Notes: generated by a model not told the origin, from the letters alone. Positions 7,133 through 13,969 are shown, counted from the stretch's first letter. The stretch: 15,449 nt of DNA from JANXQG01 sp037147235 (GCA_037147235.1 JBAWVO010000152.1:1-15449); one strand, 5' to 3'. Made by a program: numbers and translations.

Positions 7133-7579
7133 ATGGAAAATTCAAACGAGTCTTTTACCGCCGTTCTCGACCAACCCACAAGACGCATCCGGACGCCCGT
7201 CGTACTCTGCATCGACGATGACCCGCAGGTGTTTGAGGTAATCCAGGACTATCTGGACCGCTACGAGGTAAAACTATTGGGGGCCTATTTTGGGATGCAG
7301 GGGATCTGGCTGGCAGCGGTCCATCAGCCGGACGTCATCATCACCGACCTCCGCATGCCGCAGGGAGACGGAGATACGGTGATCGAAACCCTCCGACGCA
7401 ACGCCAAGACGGCGGCGATCCCCATCATCGTGTTGACCGGCAAAAGCGACCCCGGCATCGACAACCGAGTGCGGCACCTGGGCGCGGAGAACTGCTTGCA
7501 CAAGCCGCTCCACGTTCACGATCTGCTCGCCGAACTGCGCCGCTACATTGAAGTGTGGCCCAAGCTCGAGGACGAGTGA
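7133..7579 (+). CDS. single-domain response regulator C
   Basis: A protein of 148 residues: a basic, poorly conserved N-terminal extension of about 22 residues, then a complete receiver (IDDDP 27-31, Asp72 in IITDLRMP, Thr102 in VLTGKSD, Lys124 in LHKPL). There is no output domain. Sequence similarity to the A and B receivers is only at family level, so it is not part of the tandem duplication. The start has a strong ribosome-binding site, AAGGAG (7120-7125), seven bases before the ATG. It lies about 100 bp after the ATPase gene and could be co-transcribed or have its own promoter. It probably belongs to the same phosphorelay. Confidence 0.9.
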   Translation: MENSNESFTAVLDQPTRRIRTPVVLCIDDDPQVFEVIQDYLDRYEVKLLGAYFGMQGIWLAAVHQPDVIITDLRMPQGDGDTVIETLRRNAKTAAIPIIVLTGKSDPGIDNRVRHLGAENCLHKPLHVHDLLAELRRYIEVWPKLEDE

Positions 7580-7601
7580 GAGGCAAAGGCGAGGCAAAGG
7601 C
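7580..7601 (+). repeat. two tandem copies of an 11-bp unit
   Basis: GAGGCAAAGGC occurs twice head-to-tail directly after the stop codon of the response regulator. It is probably simple replication slippage; no role is evident. Confidence 0.6.
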
Positions 7602-7682
7602 GAGCCAGCAATGACAGCAGTTGGCATTATGATCAAGCCCCATTCCCGGATTCGGCCTGTGCCCCAATCTGCGCAGCTTCTC

Positions 7683-7711
7683 TTGACGCACAACGTCCGT
7701 CTGTGGATAAT
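7683..7711 (+). promoter_or_regulatory. sigma-70-like promoter for the lipoprotein gene
   Basis: TTGACG (7683-7688), exactly 17 bp, then GATAAT (7706-7711): five of six matches to each consensus box. The start codon lies 59 bp further on. It suggests the lipoprotein is transcribed separately from the receiver operon. Confidence 0.55.
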
Positions 7712-7770
7712 CCGCTGGTTTTTGCTGGAAGTCTCCACGCACTTTTCACGCGCCTGCCCGGGAGTTCGCC

Positions 7771-8400
7771 ATGGTTCGCAATTGCTCGCTTCGGTTTTCG
7801 TTGCTTGTCGGTGGCATGTTGCTGGCGGTTGCGCTGGCGGGCTGCCAGTCGCCGTATCACTCGGACCAAGGTGCCTTGTTCGGGGGGGTGCTCGGGGCAG
7901 GCACCGGAGCGGTGGTGGGCCACGCCTTGGGGAATACCGGGGCAGGCGCAGCCGTTGGTGCCGGAGTGGGTGCGCTTTCCGGTGCGGCCATCGGTGCGGG
8001 AATGGACGAATCGGAAGCCCGTAATCGGGCCTTGATTGAACAGAGAATGGGTCAGCAGGTGGCCGCCGGGGCCGTGAGTACGCCAGATGTCATCGCCATG
8101 ACCCGAGCAAACGTAGATGAAGGGCTGATCATCAATCACGTTCGCACGCATGGGCTGGCCGCTCCCTTGCAGACCGCCGACGTGATTTACTTGCAACAAC
8201 AGGGAGTGAGCAAAAACGTCATCGCCGCCATGCAAACGCAGGCGGTGGCCGTCGTCGCTCCGCCGCCAGTGCTCGCTTATCCGCCCGGTGCCGTGCTTGT
8301 GGAAGACCGCTGGGGACCGCCGGGTTACTATTACCGTAGCCGGCCGCATTATTATGCGCCACCACCCCAGGTCGGCGTGGGATTTTCGTTCAGCCGGTGA
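7771..8400 (+). CDS. glycine-zipper envelope lipoprotein
   Basis: A protein of 209 residues with a lipoprotein signal peptide: basic start, hydrophobic stretch (LLVGGMLLAVALAGC), lipobox LAGC with acylated Cys25. Residues of about 36-78 form a Gly/Ala-rich glycine zipper (GGVLGAGTGAVVG, GAGAAVGAGVGALSGAAIGAG), as in small-lipoprotein families that insert in or pack against membranes. A charged helical middle part follows (ESEARNRALIEQRMG). The C-terminal third is rich in Pro and Tyr (PPGYYYRSRPHYYAPPP), probably an exposed tail. GGGAG precedes the ATG. The last 11 bp overlap the convergent glycosyltransferase. The exact function is unknown; an envelope or stress role is only a guess from the family. 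Confidence 0.85.
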   Translation: MVRNCSLRFSLLVGGMLLAVALAGCQSPYHSDQGALFGGVLGAGTGAVVGHALGNTGAGAAVGAGVGALSGAAIGAGMDESEARNRALIEQRMGQQVAAGAVSTPDVIAMTRANVDEGLIINHVRTHGLAAPLQTADVIYLQQQGVSKNVIAAMQTQAVAVVAPPPVLAYPPGAVLVEDRWGPPGYYYRSRPHYYAPPPQVGVGFSFSR

Positions 8401-9532
8401 GGGCTTCGTAGTGTTTTACAAGTCCATCGACGGCCAACTGTTGAGCAAATGTTGTTTCGGCATGTCTTCTGGCATTTCCGGCCAATCGCCGGCACTGAAG
8501 CGGGTCGCCCAGTAGTCCACCAACGGCAAGGGACAGTGCCTGCACATCGTCCGGCGGAACCAAACGGGCAGCTTCGCATTCCAGCGGAAAGATTTCACGT
8601 GTTCCGCCTACGTCCGTGGCTACGACCGCCAGGCCGGCGGCCGCCGCTTCCAAAAGTACGCGTCCCAGCGGTTCCTGCCTCGCCGGGTGAACCAAGAGCG
8701 TTAACTCGTTGAGAATGCGCTGAATGTCATTGCGTACTCCGAGAAAGTGGACCCTTCCGGCCAGCGGCCCTGCGGCAACCCGATGAAGTTGGTCTTCAAA
8801 CTGCCGCGACTCCTCCTTGGCGGAGAAGCGTTGGCCAATCACCAGCCAGGCAAAGGATCTTCCCTCCCCCCCTGCCCTTCCCCCGGAAGGCAAGGGAAGT
8901 TGGGCAAGGGCCGCCGCCAATACGTCGTGGCCCTTGCGAAGCGAAATCTGGCCGAGGGTGCCGATCAGCGGAACGTCACAATCCAGACCGAGTTGCTGGT
9001 GTAGATAGCCAGTCGGCGGGCGCGGACAAAATCGTTCCAGGTCGATACCGTTATAGAGAACGTAGGTTTTCTCGGCAGCCAGCCCCTGGGCGATATGGAA
9101 CTGCCGCGTCGCATTGGAAACAGCCAGTAGGCGATCGTGGCAGTTGAGATCGGCGATCGCCTGCCGACTGAGGGAGATAATATCGCGGAGGTGCGAAAGG
9201 CGCGGCAGCGATAACTCCACCGCCACGGGGCCGGCTAGTCGTCCCATGGCAAGACTGTTGGCATGGAGTATGGCGGGGCGATATCTTCGACAAATCTCGG
9301 CAAGATTGCGACGGAGCAAGTCCAGCGGGAGCCGTACTCCTTGCGCGTCGCGCGGTTCATACGGCACAACCTCGACGCCTGTATTTCGCAGGGATTCGGC
9401 CAATGGGCCGGTTGCCGGAGCGGCAACGCGAACTTGGTAACCGGCTCGGGCAATTCCTTCGAGCGTCGAGAGCATCGACTGCTCACCTCCATTGAGTGTG
9501 GCATACTCGCATAGGATAAGAACGGAGGGCAT
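8390..9532 (-). CDS. GT4-like glycosyltransferase
   Basis: A protein of 380 residues with a GT-B, family-4-like layout. The N-terminal Rossmann half starts PSVLILCEYATLNGGEQSML, with a glycine-rich acceptor loop, and carries HANS and a conserved YNGID hinge near the middle. The C-terminal donor-binding half has GTLGQISLRKG, VHPARQEPLG and the retaining-type E-x7-E signature (Glu287 and Glu295 in EPLGRVLLE), then ATDVGGTREI. It would transfer a sugar from a nucleotide donor to a cell-surface glycan or lipid acceptor at the cytoplasmic face. The substrate cannot be told. It starts five bases after the dapA stop, so it is likely co-transcribed. There is an odd Pro/Gly/Arg-rich insert (LPSGGRAGGEGRS) before the FAWLVIGQ strand, coded by a palindromic low-complexity segment. 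Confidence 0.9.
   Translation of the reverse strand: MPSVLILCEYATLNGGEQSMLSTLEGIARAGYQVRVAAPATGPLAESLRNTGVEVVPYEPRDAQGVRLPLDLLRRNLAEICRRYRPAILHANSLAMGRLAGPVAVELSLPRLSHLRDIISLSRQAIADLNCHDRLLAVSNATRQFHIAQGLAAEKTYVLYNGIDLERFCPRPPTGYLHQQLGLDCDVPLIGTLGQISLRKGHDVLAAALAQLPLPSGGRAGGEGRSFAWLVIGQRFSAKEESRQFEDQLHRVAAGPLAGRVHFLGVRNDIQRILNELTLLVHPARQEPLGRVLLEAAAAGLAVVATDVGGTREIFPLECEAARLVPPDDVQALSLAVGGLLGDPLQCRRLAGNARRHAETTFAQQLAVDGLVKHYEALTG
8859..8899. repeat. C/G-rich imperfect palindrome inserted in the glycosyltransferase
   Basis: The segment begins CTTCCCT and ends AGGGAAG, with an inner CTTCC-CCC-GGAAG stem-loop. It encodes the low-complexity stretch LPSGGRAGGEGRS between an alpha helix and a core beta strand. 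It resembles the small GC-rich palindromic elements that some bacterial genomes carry in intergenic regions and occasionally inside genes; that identification is inference. Confidence 0.5.
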
Positions 9533-9537
9533 GAAGG

Positions 9538-10425
9538 TTACAGCAGGCTGTATTCCACAAGCGTTTTCCGCAATTTATTTTGTTCGTCGGAAGTAAGACG
9601 AGTGAGCGGCATCCGCAGGTCGCCGGTGTCGCGCCCCAACATCTGCATGGCGGCCTTGATGGGGATCGGATTGGTTGACAAGCCGAGCATATCGCGGCAC
9701 AACGGGAAGAGCTTGAAGTGCAGACGCCGGGCCTCGCGGAGATTGCCCGCTTCAAAAGCTCGGATCATGGCGATCACATCCTTGGGCACGATGTTGCCCA
9801 CAACCGAGACAACGCCTCGCGCGCCCATCGCCATCAGCGGAAGCGTCAGGCTGTCGTCGCCGCTGAGGACCGTGAGATCGGATTTGGCCAGGATCTGCGA
9901 AGCGGCGTCCATCGATCCGCTGGCCTCTTTGACCATCGTGATGTTGGGCAACTCGGCCATGCGGACGATCGTATCGGCCTCGATATTTTTGCCGGCCCGG
10001 GAGGGAATGTTGTACACACAGATGGGAATATCGACCGCGTCAGCCAATGCCTTGAAATGCTGGAAGAAGCCCTCTTGCGTCGGCTTGTTGTAGTAGGGTG
10101 CCACAATGAGGGCGGCGTCGGCCCCGCGCTTGGCCGCCCAGCGGGTCAAGCGAAGGGCTTCTTCGGTGCTGTTCGATCCCGTGCCTGCCATCACCTTGGC
10201 TCGGCCGGCGGCCGCTTCAACCACAGCCGCGATTACCCGCTCATGTTCCGGATGGGATAGCGTGGGGCACTCGCCCGTCGTGCCGACGGGGCAAAGGCAG
10301 GTCGTACCGGCTTCGATCTGAAATTCGACGTTCCGCTGCAAGGTCTCGATATCGACCTGGCCATCGCGGAACGGAGTGATCATGGCCACGGTCAATCCAG
10401 CGAAATCTTCACTTCGAGTGGGCAT
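9538..10425 (-). CDS. dapA: 4-hydroxy-tetrahydrodipicolinate synthase
   Basis: A protein of 295 residues, a normal length for DapA. It condenses pyruvate with aspartate semialdehyde in the diaminopimelate pathway, which supplies lysine and peptidoglycan precursor, in the cytosol. The TIM-barrel signatures are all present: GTTGE (48-52, with Thr49/Thr50), a PYYNKP loop, Tyr138 and Arg143 in VYNIPSRAG, Schiff-base Lys166 in MVKEASG, and GDDSLTLPLMAMGARGVVSV. Related N-acetylneuraminate lyases share the fold, but GTTGE, the YNIPSR motif and the whole-length match favour DapA. No clear Shine-Dalgarno site is seen before the ATG. The gene follows the metallophosphatase after 125 bp and precedes the glycosyltransferase by 5 bp. 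Confidence 0.96.
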   Translation of the reverse strand: MPTRSEDFAGLTVAMITPFRDGQVDIETLQRNVEFQIEAGTTCLCPVGTTGECPTLSHPEHERVIAAVVEAAAGRAKVMAGTGSNSTEEALRLTRWAAKRGADAALIVAPYYNKPTQEGFFQHFKALADAVDIPICVYNIPSRAGKNIEADTIVRMAELPNITMVKEASGSMDAASQILAKSDLTVLSGDDSLTLPLMAMGARGVVSVVGNIVPKDVIAMIRAFEAGNLREARRLHFKLFPLCRDMLGLSTNPIPIKAAMQMLGRDTGDLRMPLTRLTSDEQNKLRKTLVEYSLL

Positions 10426-10550
10426 AGCGATTTACAGGATAATTTTGGGTTGATTTGCAACACAGGCAAAATACGGATGCTACTTTGAGATAAACGCATC
10501 AATGATACGATATCGGCGGGGGACTGGCAAGGTGCTGAAGGCAAAAGGGC

Positions 10551-12050
10551 TTACTTAATTGGCCTTGCCGGCCAGCTTTTACTGTCCAGCAGTTTTCCTT
10601 CGGGTGTGAGGGCTTGCATCATGCACTGGTTGCCGTCGATCGTAAAGAGGCAGAAATGGTGTTTCCATTCAAATACCTTTGAGTGGGGGTTCTGCCAAGG
10701 ATTCGGCACCTTTGGGTAGAGCGGCGCACCCGCGCCGCCACTGACAATGACCGTCACTCCGTCGGGCGGTTCGGATCGCTCGTAGTCGTGGTCGTGGCCG
10801 GCGATGAATGCGGTTGCACGATATTTCTTCATGAGCGGCAAAATGTTGTTCCGAGCTTCCATGCCGGTGCGCGCATGCGTCGCGCCGTGTGCTCCGGAAC
10901 TCCACGGTGGATAGTGCGAGCAGACGAAAATAAACGACTCGCGACTTGCCTTCAACGTGGTTTCGATCCACTTTAGGTTCTCGCTCGACGCAGACCAATC
11001 CAGTGCCCCGTCGATGCCGATAAACAACACCCCACCGGCGGTCGCTTTCCAGCGATCACGGCCGGCGACGGGCACCAGGCTTCCCATGATCGGACTGCCT
11101 TCTTCGTGGTTACCAATCACATAGAAAGCTGGAATCGAAGCGAAGAATGGCTTGGCGACGCCGAAGAATTCCTCATCCCAAAGGCGATCTTCGCGCCCGT
11201 CGGTAACCATATCGCCGCTGAACAAAACGAGCGAGGGATTTTTTTGCACGACCGCATGGGCAACGCGCGCCCAATCCTTGGGATGGGTGCGGCTATCGCC
11301 CAGGGCCACGAACCGAAACGGTTGGCCACGCAAGGGAAGCGTTGATACGCGGAAGGGTCCAATCTGCTTCGCTCCGCTGCCGCTGCCGGCGATGTGCGCC
11401 GTAAGCGTATAGCTTTGCACCGTCCCGGCCTGGAGTTCCGTGGCCCGGAAGGCATGAATGAGACCCGCGGGACTCTCCCAACGCTTTCCCGCGACCTGCA
11501 ACGTGACCTCGGCCGGCATATTGGTTCGGCAACCTACCGTGAAATAGTCCAGGCCGGCATCTCCAAGAACAGGCTCGGTCTGAAAATCGAGTTCCGCGGG
11601 CGTCAGCGGGATGAGTGCCACATCCGGTGCCGCGGGCTTATTCTTACTATGTCTCGAAACAGCAAATTCGATTTCCAGAGTATTCAAACCGGTCCTGAGC
11701 AAGTGGGGCGATATGCCGGGCAGGGTTGCATAGCGCATGCCTTTCAGCGGCAGGATCACTCGCATGCCGTTCACCGAACAGGACTCGATGCTTTGCGATG
11801 CGTGCAGCGTCAGGCTCGACCAGGGATTGGATTCTGCAATCGAAAATACCCAGCGGGCGCGAAGAGGGCCGCCTTCCTTGGGCAGCTTGTCCTTCCAGGC
11901 CGGTTGGCTCTCGGTTGCCAAGCAGAATCGTGGTTTTGCTTCGGCAAGAAGGTTTTTGGAAACCAAGTCCGCAGCAAGCGTTGGTATGCCGGCACAGAGA
12001 GCTAGCAGGAGGAGTGGAAGTGAAAGTGGAAGTGAAAGTGGGTATTTCAT
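10551..12050 (-). CDS. secreted purple-acid-phosphatase-like metallophosphoesterase
   Basis: A protein of 499 residues. A signal peptide (about 1-26, MKYPLSLPLSLPLLLLALCAG, cleavage probably after TLAA) indicates export. Residues of about 45-240 are beta-rich and include a Fn3/PAP-N-like domain. From about 250 the calcineurin-like metal-binding motifs follow in order: GDSRTH (251-256), SGDMVTDG, GNHE, CSHYPPW and GHDHDYER, then a VSGGAGAPLYP loop. All five metal-ligand blocks are intact, so a dinuclear metal phosphatase is expected. The arrangement resembles bacterial purple acid phosphatases; the physiological phosphoester is unknown. GAGAAG five bases before the ATG is the probable ribosome-binding site, and the antitoxin-like gene ends nine bases upstream. 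The signal-peptide codons include a 12-bp tandem repeat. Confidence 0.92.
   Translation of the reverse strand: MKYPLSLPLSLPLLLLALCAGIPTLAADLVSKNLLAEAKPRFCLATESQPAWKDKLPKEGGPLRARWVFSIAESNPWSSLTLHASQSIESCSVNGMRVILPLKGMRYATLPGISPHLLRTGLNTLEIEFAVSRHSKNKPAAPDVALIPLTPAELDFQTEPVLGDAGLDYFTVGCRTNMPAEVTLQVAGKRWESPAGLIHAFRATELQAGTVQSYTLTAHIAGSGSGAKQIGPFRVSTLPLRGQPFRFVALGDSRTHPKDWARVAHAVVQKNPSLVLFSGDMVTDGREDRLWDEEFFGVAKPFFASIPAFYVIGNHEEGSPIMGSLVPVAGRDRWKATAGGVLFIGIDGALDWSASSENLKWIETTLKASRESFIFVCSHYPPWSSGAHGATHARTGMEARNNILPLMKKYRATAFIAGHDHDYERSEPPDGVTVIVSGGAGAPLYPKVPNPWQNPHSKVFEWKHHFCLFTIDGNQCMMQALTPEGKLLDSKSWPARPIK
12014..12037 (-). repeat. 12-bp tandem repeat in signal-peptide codons
   Basis: GTGGAAGTGAAA occurs twice in tandem on the plus strand and continues as GTGG. 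On the coding strand it gives PLSLPLSLPL in the hydrophobic core of the phosphatase signal peptide. Slippage would lengthen or shorten the core by four residues without breaking the frame. Confidence 0.75.
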
Positions 12051-12059
12051 GGTGACTTC

Positions 12060-12254
12060 TCAAACTCTTGCCGGACCGGCTTTCTTGCGCGAAATTGCTG
12101 GAGGTGCCATGATTATCGCTCGACCAGACATTTTTTGATGCTGGCGAACTTCTTCCATTAACTTGTGATGATCTCCACCGCATTCAGCCAACATCTTTGC
12201 TCGGATGGCGTGGACTTCAGAAACAACAGGATCTTCGTAGAGTGGTTCAGACAT
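12060..12254 (-). CDS. antitoxin-like small protein paired with a PIN toxin remnant
   Basis: A protein of 64 residues, MSEPLYEDPVVSEVHAIRAKML then a charged helix and MSGRAIIM. Small proteins starting with an E/DP-V-V-x-E-I/V-x-x-I-R pattern and ending near SGR are familiar partners downstream of VapC-family PIN toxins in cyanobacteria and planctomycetes; that link is from family knowledge, and no structure or assay is implied. The ATG lies inside the last codons of the toxin remnant (ATGTCTGA overlap), the usual translational coupling for this pair, with GGAGGAG ten bases upstream. The C-terminal tail (ISRKKAGPARV) is basic. The frame is intact although the toxin frame is broken. It precedes the metallophosphatase by 9 bp. 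Confidence 0.75.
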   Translation of the reverse strand: MSEPLYEDPVVSEVHAIRAKMLAECGGDHHKLMEEVRQHQKMSGRAIIMAPPAISRKKAGPARV

Positions 12255-12413
12255 TTCCAGAAAACTCCTCCGGCGTAATGATAAGAGGAGGCGAATACCC
12301 CATCTCCGTCAATAGCCAATAGACCTTGGGTAGTGAGTCGGCGTTTGCAATGTGCTTGCAAACCGAGCAGTGAGATAACCGATAATCGATGTTTCGATGT
12401 ATACGGTAGCCAT
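12247..12413 (-). pseudogene. internally deleted VapC-type PIN-domain toxin
   Basis: The first 17 codons from ATG 12413 read MATVYIETSIIGYLTAR, a textbook PIN-toxin start with the first acidic residue (Glu of ETS). A second reading frame from 12360 reads CKHIANADSLPKVYW and continues LLTEMGYSPPLIITPEEFSGNV to a TGA at 12247-12249; this matches the C-terminal block of the same family, which usually has NCKHIANA followed by GYxPPxICTPEEL. In intact relatives about 100 codons separate the two blocks. Here they abut near 12361 in different frames, so an internal deletion removed most of the nuclease fold, including the other metal-binding acids, and shifted the frame. In the start frame, translation would stop after about 34 codons. 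The gene lies 10 bp after pdxJ. The product must be inactive. Confidence 0.85.
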
Positions 12414-12422
12414 ATATTTATT

Positions 12423-13148
12423 TTACAGCGCAAAATGATCGACTAATCGTTTCATTTCCCGCACAGCCTGCTCGAAGCCGACCATCAAGGCCCGCGAGAC
12501 AATACTGTGGCCGATGTTCAGTTCATGCATGCCTTCGATCGTGGCTATGGGGCGGACATTGTGATAAGTCAGCCCATGGCCGGCGTGCAAGGCCATCCCG
12601 GCCTGGCGAATAAATCGTCCGGCTTGTGTAAGTTTTTCAAGCTCTTCATCCTGCCCTCGGCCACGGCTCGCCAGGGCATATTGCCCGGTGTGAAGTTCAA
12701 CGGCGGCCACCTTCAACGCGGCGGCCATGTCAAGCTGCCGCGGATCGGGATCGAGAAAGAGACTGACGGAAATGCCCGCGTCTTCAAGCCGGCGAATAAC
12801 CTCGACCGCTTTTTCCCTTTGGACGACGATATTCAGACCACCCTCGGTCGTAATTTCTTCGCGGCGTTCCGGCACGAGGGTAACCTGATCCGGCTTCACT
12901 TCGCAGGCGATTGCCAGTACCTGATGGTCGCAGGCCATTTCCAAATTAAGCTTGACGGTCACGGTCTCGCGGAGGATCCGCAGATCGCGTTCCTGAATAT
13001 GCCGGCGATCCTCGCGAAGATGGAGGGTAATGCAGTCGGCCCCCCCCAATTCGGAGAGCGCAGCCGCCCAGACCGGGTCTGGCTCAAAGGTCTGCCGTGC
13101 CTGGCGGACCGTCGCCACGTGATCAATGTTGACGCCAAGACTTGTCAT
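12423..13148 (-). CDS. pdxJ: pyridoxine 5'-phosphate synthase
   Basis: A protein of 241 residues, matching the usual PdxJ length of about 240. It closes the pyridoxine ring from 1-deoxy-D-xylulose 5-phosphate and 3-amino-2-oxopropyl phosphate, the last step of DXP-dependent vitamin B6 synthesis, in the cytosol. Signature segments: GVNIDHVATVRQAR at the N-terminus, CITLHLREDRRHI, KLNLEMA, VTLVPERREEITTEGGL, SLFLDPDPRQLDMA, VELHTGQYA, LHAGHGLTYHNV and ELNIGHSIVSRAL, all in the normal order of the TIM barrel. AGGA sits six bases before the ATG. It is followed by the toxin remnant after 10 bp and preceded by an unrecognised gene on the same strand 130 bp upstream. Confidence 0.97.
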   Translation of the reverse strand: MTSLGVNIDHVATVRQARQTFEPDPVWAAALSELGGADCITLHLREDRRHIQERDLRILRETVTVKLNLEMACDHQVLAIACEVKPDQVTLVPERREEITTEGGLNIVVQREKAVEVIRRLEDAGISVSLFLDPDPRQLDMAAALKVAAVELHTGQYALASRGRGQDEELEKLTQAGRFIRQAGMALHAGHGLTYHNVRPIATIEGMHELNIGHSIVSRALMVGFEQAVREMKRLVDHFAL

Positions 13149-13247
13149 GCGTTCCTAACTCTTTATATTGCAATGAGTTATGACTATTTATTGAATTTTA
13201 TAGAACATCGGAAAACACGGGAAATACGGGCATTTCGTGGCCTTGCA

Positions 13248-13261
13248 GGTGTCGGGACACC
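13248..13261. promoter_or_regulatory. perfect 14-bp palindrome upstream of pdxJ
   Basis: GGTGTC, two bases, GACACC, about 100 bp upstream of the pdxJ start and just after the end of the upstream gene. It could be an operator half-site pair or a small hairpin. No T-run follows on either strand, so it is not a standard terminator. Confidence 0.3.
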
Positions 13262-13278
13262 AGCTAGAACACCCCTAA

Positions 13279-13638
13279 TTATATGAGATCGGAATTGCTA
13301 ACACCACCCAGTAGCCGCTCCCGAACGCTGGGTGTCTTCACTTTCTGCAAAGCAATCTCGGCCGAGTTCACCAGTTCGATCAACTGCTCTAGCCCTTTCG
13401 TAGCCGTGCCGAATTGCGAAACGCCCAGCACGGGGATTGGCGGCATACTATTTTCCATCGCTGTGGCTACAACCAGAAGCCGAGTCGCCAAGTCGGCGAG
13501 GTATACCGTCGCCAAGTCGCGTATCTGATTCGCCGACATCGGCGTGGCAGCAATCCGCCCGCGATAAGTTAGTTGCTGTCCTTCTTGTCCTTCTACGGGT
13601 TGTCGACGCTTCGACGGCTGTCTCGTTTGCGTTGTCAT
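13279..13638 (-). CDS. unrecognised 119-residue protein
   Basis: I do not recognise this family. The first 35 residues are basic and polar (MTTQTRQPSKRRQPVEGQEG), probably disordered. The rest is mostly helical and hydrophobic-patterned (ANQIRDLATVYLADLATRLLVVATAMENS, then GLEQLIELVNSAEIALQKV), suggesting a small helical-hairpin domain; there is no signal peptide or Cys. The start at 13638 is preferred over an in-frame ATG at 13659 because AAAGGA lies six bases before it. A near-consensus promoter sits about 60 bp upstream. The intact frame plus promoter and ribosome-binding site argue that it is real. It sits at the edge of the accessory-looking region, upstream of pdxJ on the same strand. 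Confidence 0.7.
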   Translation of the reverse strand: MTTQTRQPSKRRQPVEGQEGQQLTYRGRIAATPMSANQIRDLATVYLADLATRLLVVATAMENSMPPIPVLGVSQFGTATKGLEQLIELVNSAEIALQKVKTPSVRERLLGGVSNSDLI

Positions 13639-13700
13639 AGGAATCCTTTCTATCTTCATTTTGGGTGTTTACATTGTCCGCTACATGACACTCTTTTGTA

Positions 13701-13729
13701 ATTGTAGTATCGGGTGTATCTGATGTCAA
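13701..13729 (-). promoter_or_regulatory. near-consensus sigma-70 promoter for the 119-residue gene
   Basis: On the minus strand: TTGACA (13724-13729, perfect -35), exactly 17 bp, TACAAT (13701-13706, five of six for -10). Transcription would start near 13694, giving a leader of about 55 nt with AAAGGA before the ATG at 13638. This is the best promoter match in the window. Confidence 0.7.
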
Positions 13730-13792
13730 GCGTAAAATAATCACAAACCCATTGTCGTGCCATACCTTGCGTATGATTAGTTATCTCAGTTT

Positions 13793-13819
13793 GTATACGG
13801 TGTATCTAGTGTATGTCAT
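13793..13819 (+). repeat. three 9-bp GTAT-led iterations
   Basis: GTATACGGT, GTATCTAGT and GTATGTCAT follow head-to-tail with 9-bp period. The core GGTGTATCT of this array recurs, with one extra G, at about 13711-13720, inside the spacer of the minus-strand promoter. Such an arrangement is consistent with operator or iteron-like sites, but the units are short and degenerate. Confidence 0.4.
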
Positions 13820-13880
13820 CAAGAAATGATTGTAAGTTGGCTACGCATAATGAATTAGGAGTCAAAATACAGCGATTCGA

Positions 13881-13906
13881 TTGACATTATTGCAGATACA
13901 TATAAA
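13881..13906 (+). promoter_or_regulatory. weak promoter candidate for the four-Cys gene
   Basis: A perfect TTGACA (13881-13886) and a TATAAA (13901-13906) lie 64-90 bp before the ATG at 13970, but the spacer is only 14 bp, shorter than normal. Alternative -10 boxes at better spacing match poorly. Confidence 0.3.
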
Positions 13907-13969
13907 ACTGTAATCACATCACTCATGTCGTCCTATGTAGAACGCATACGAGATCCATAGAATAAAAGA

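Larger units (their letters stand above)
13639..13969. other. AT-rich divergent regulatory region, no gene
   Basis: This 331-bp stretch is visibly more AT-rich than its surroundings and separates two divergent small genes. I find no credible coding frame. It holds the strong minus-strand promoter, a weaker plus-strand promoter candidate, and repeated GGTGTATCT / GTAT motifs that may be regulator binding sites. Confidence 0.6.

Noticed and set aside
11394..12005. 203-codon plus-strand frame opposite the metallophosphatase
   Set aside because: Antisense to a gene with complete catalytic motifs and signal peptide; no independent evidence.
12158..12433. 91-codon minus-strand frame across the toxin remnant and antitoxin
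   Set aside because: It is out of frame with both the PIN blocks and the 64-residue gene and encodes nothing recognisable.
12507..13286. 259-codon plus-strand frame opposite pdxJ
   Set aside because: Antisense to a certain pdxJ; no ribosome-binding site or domain.
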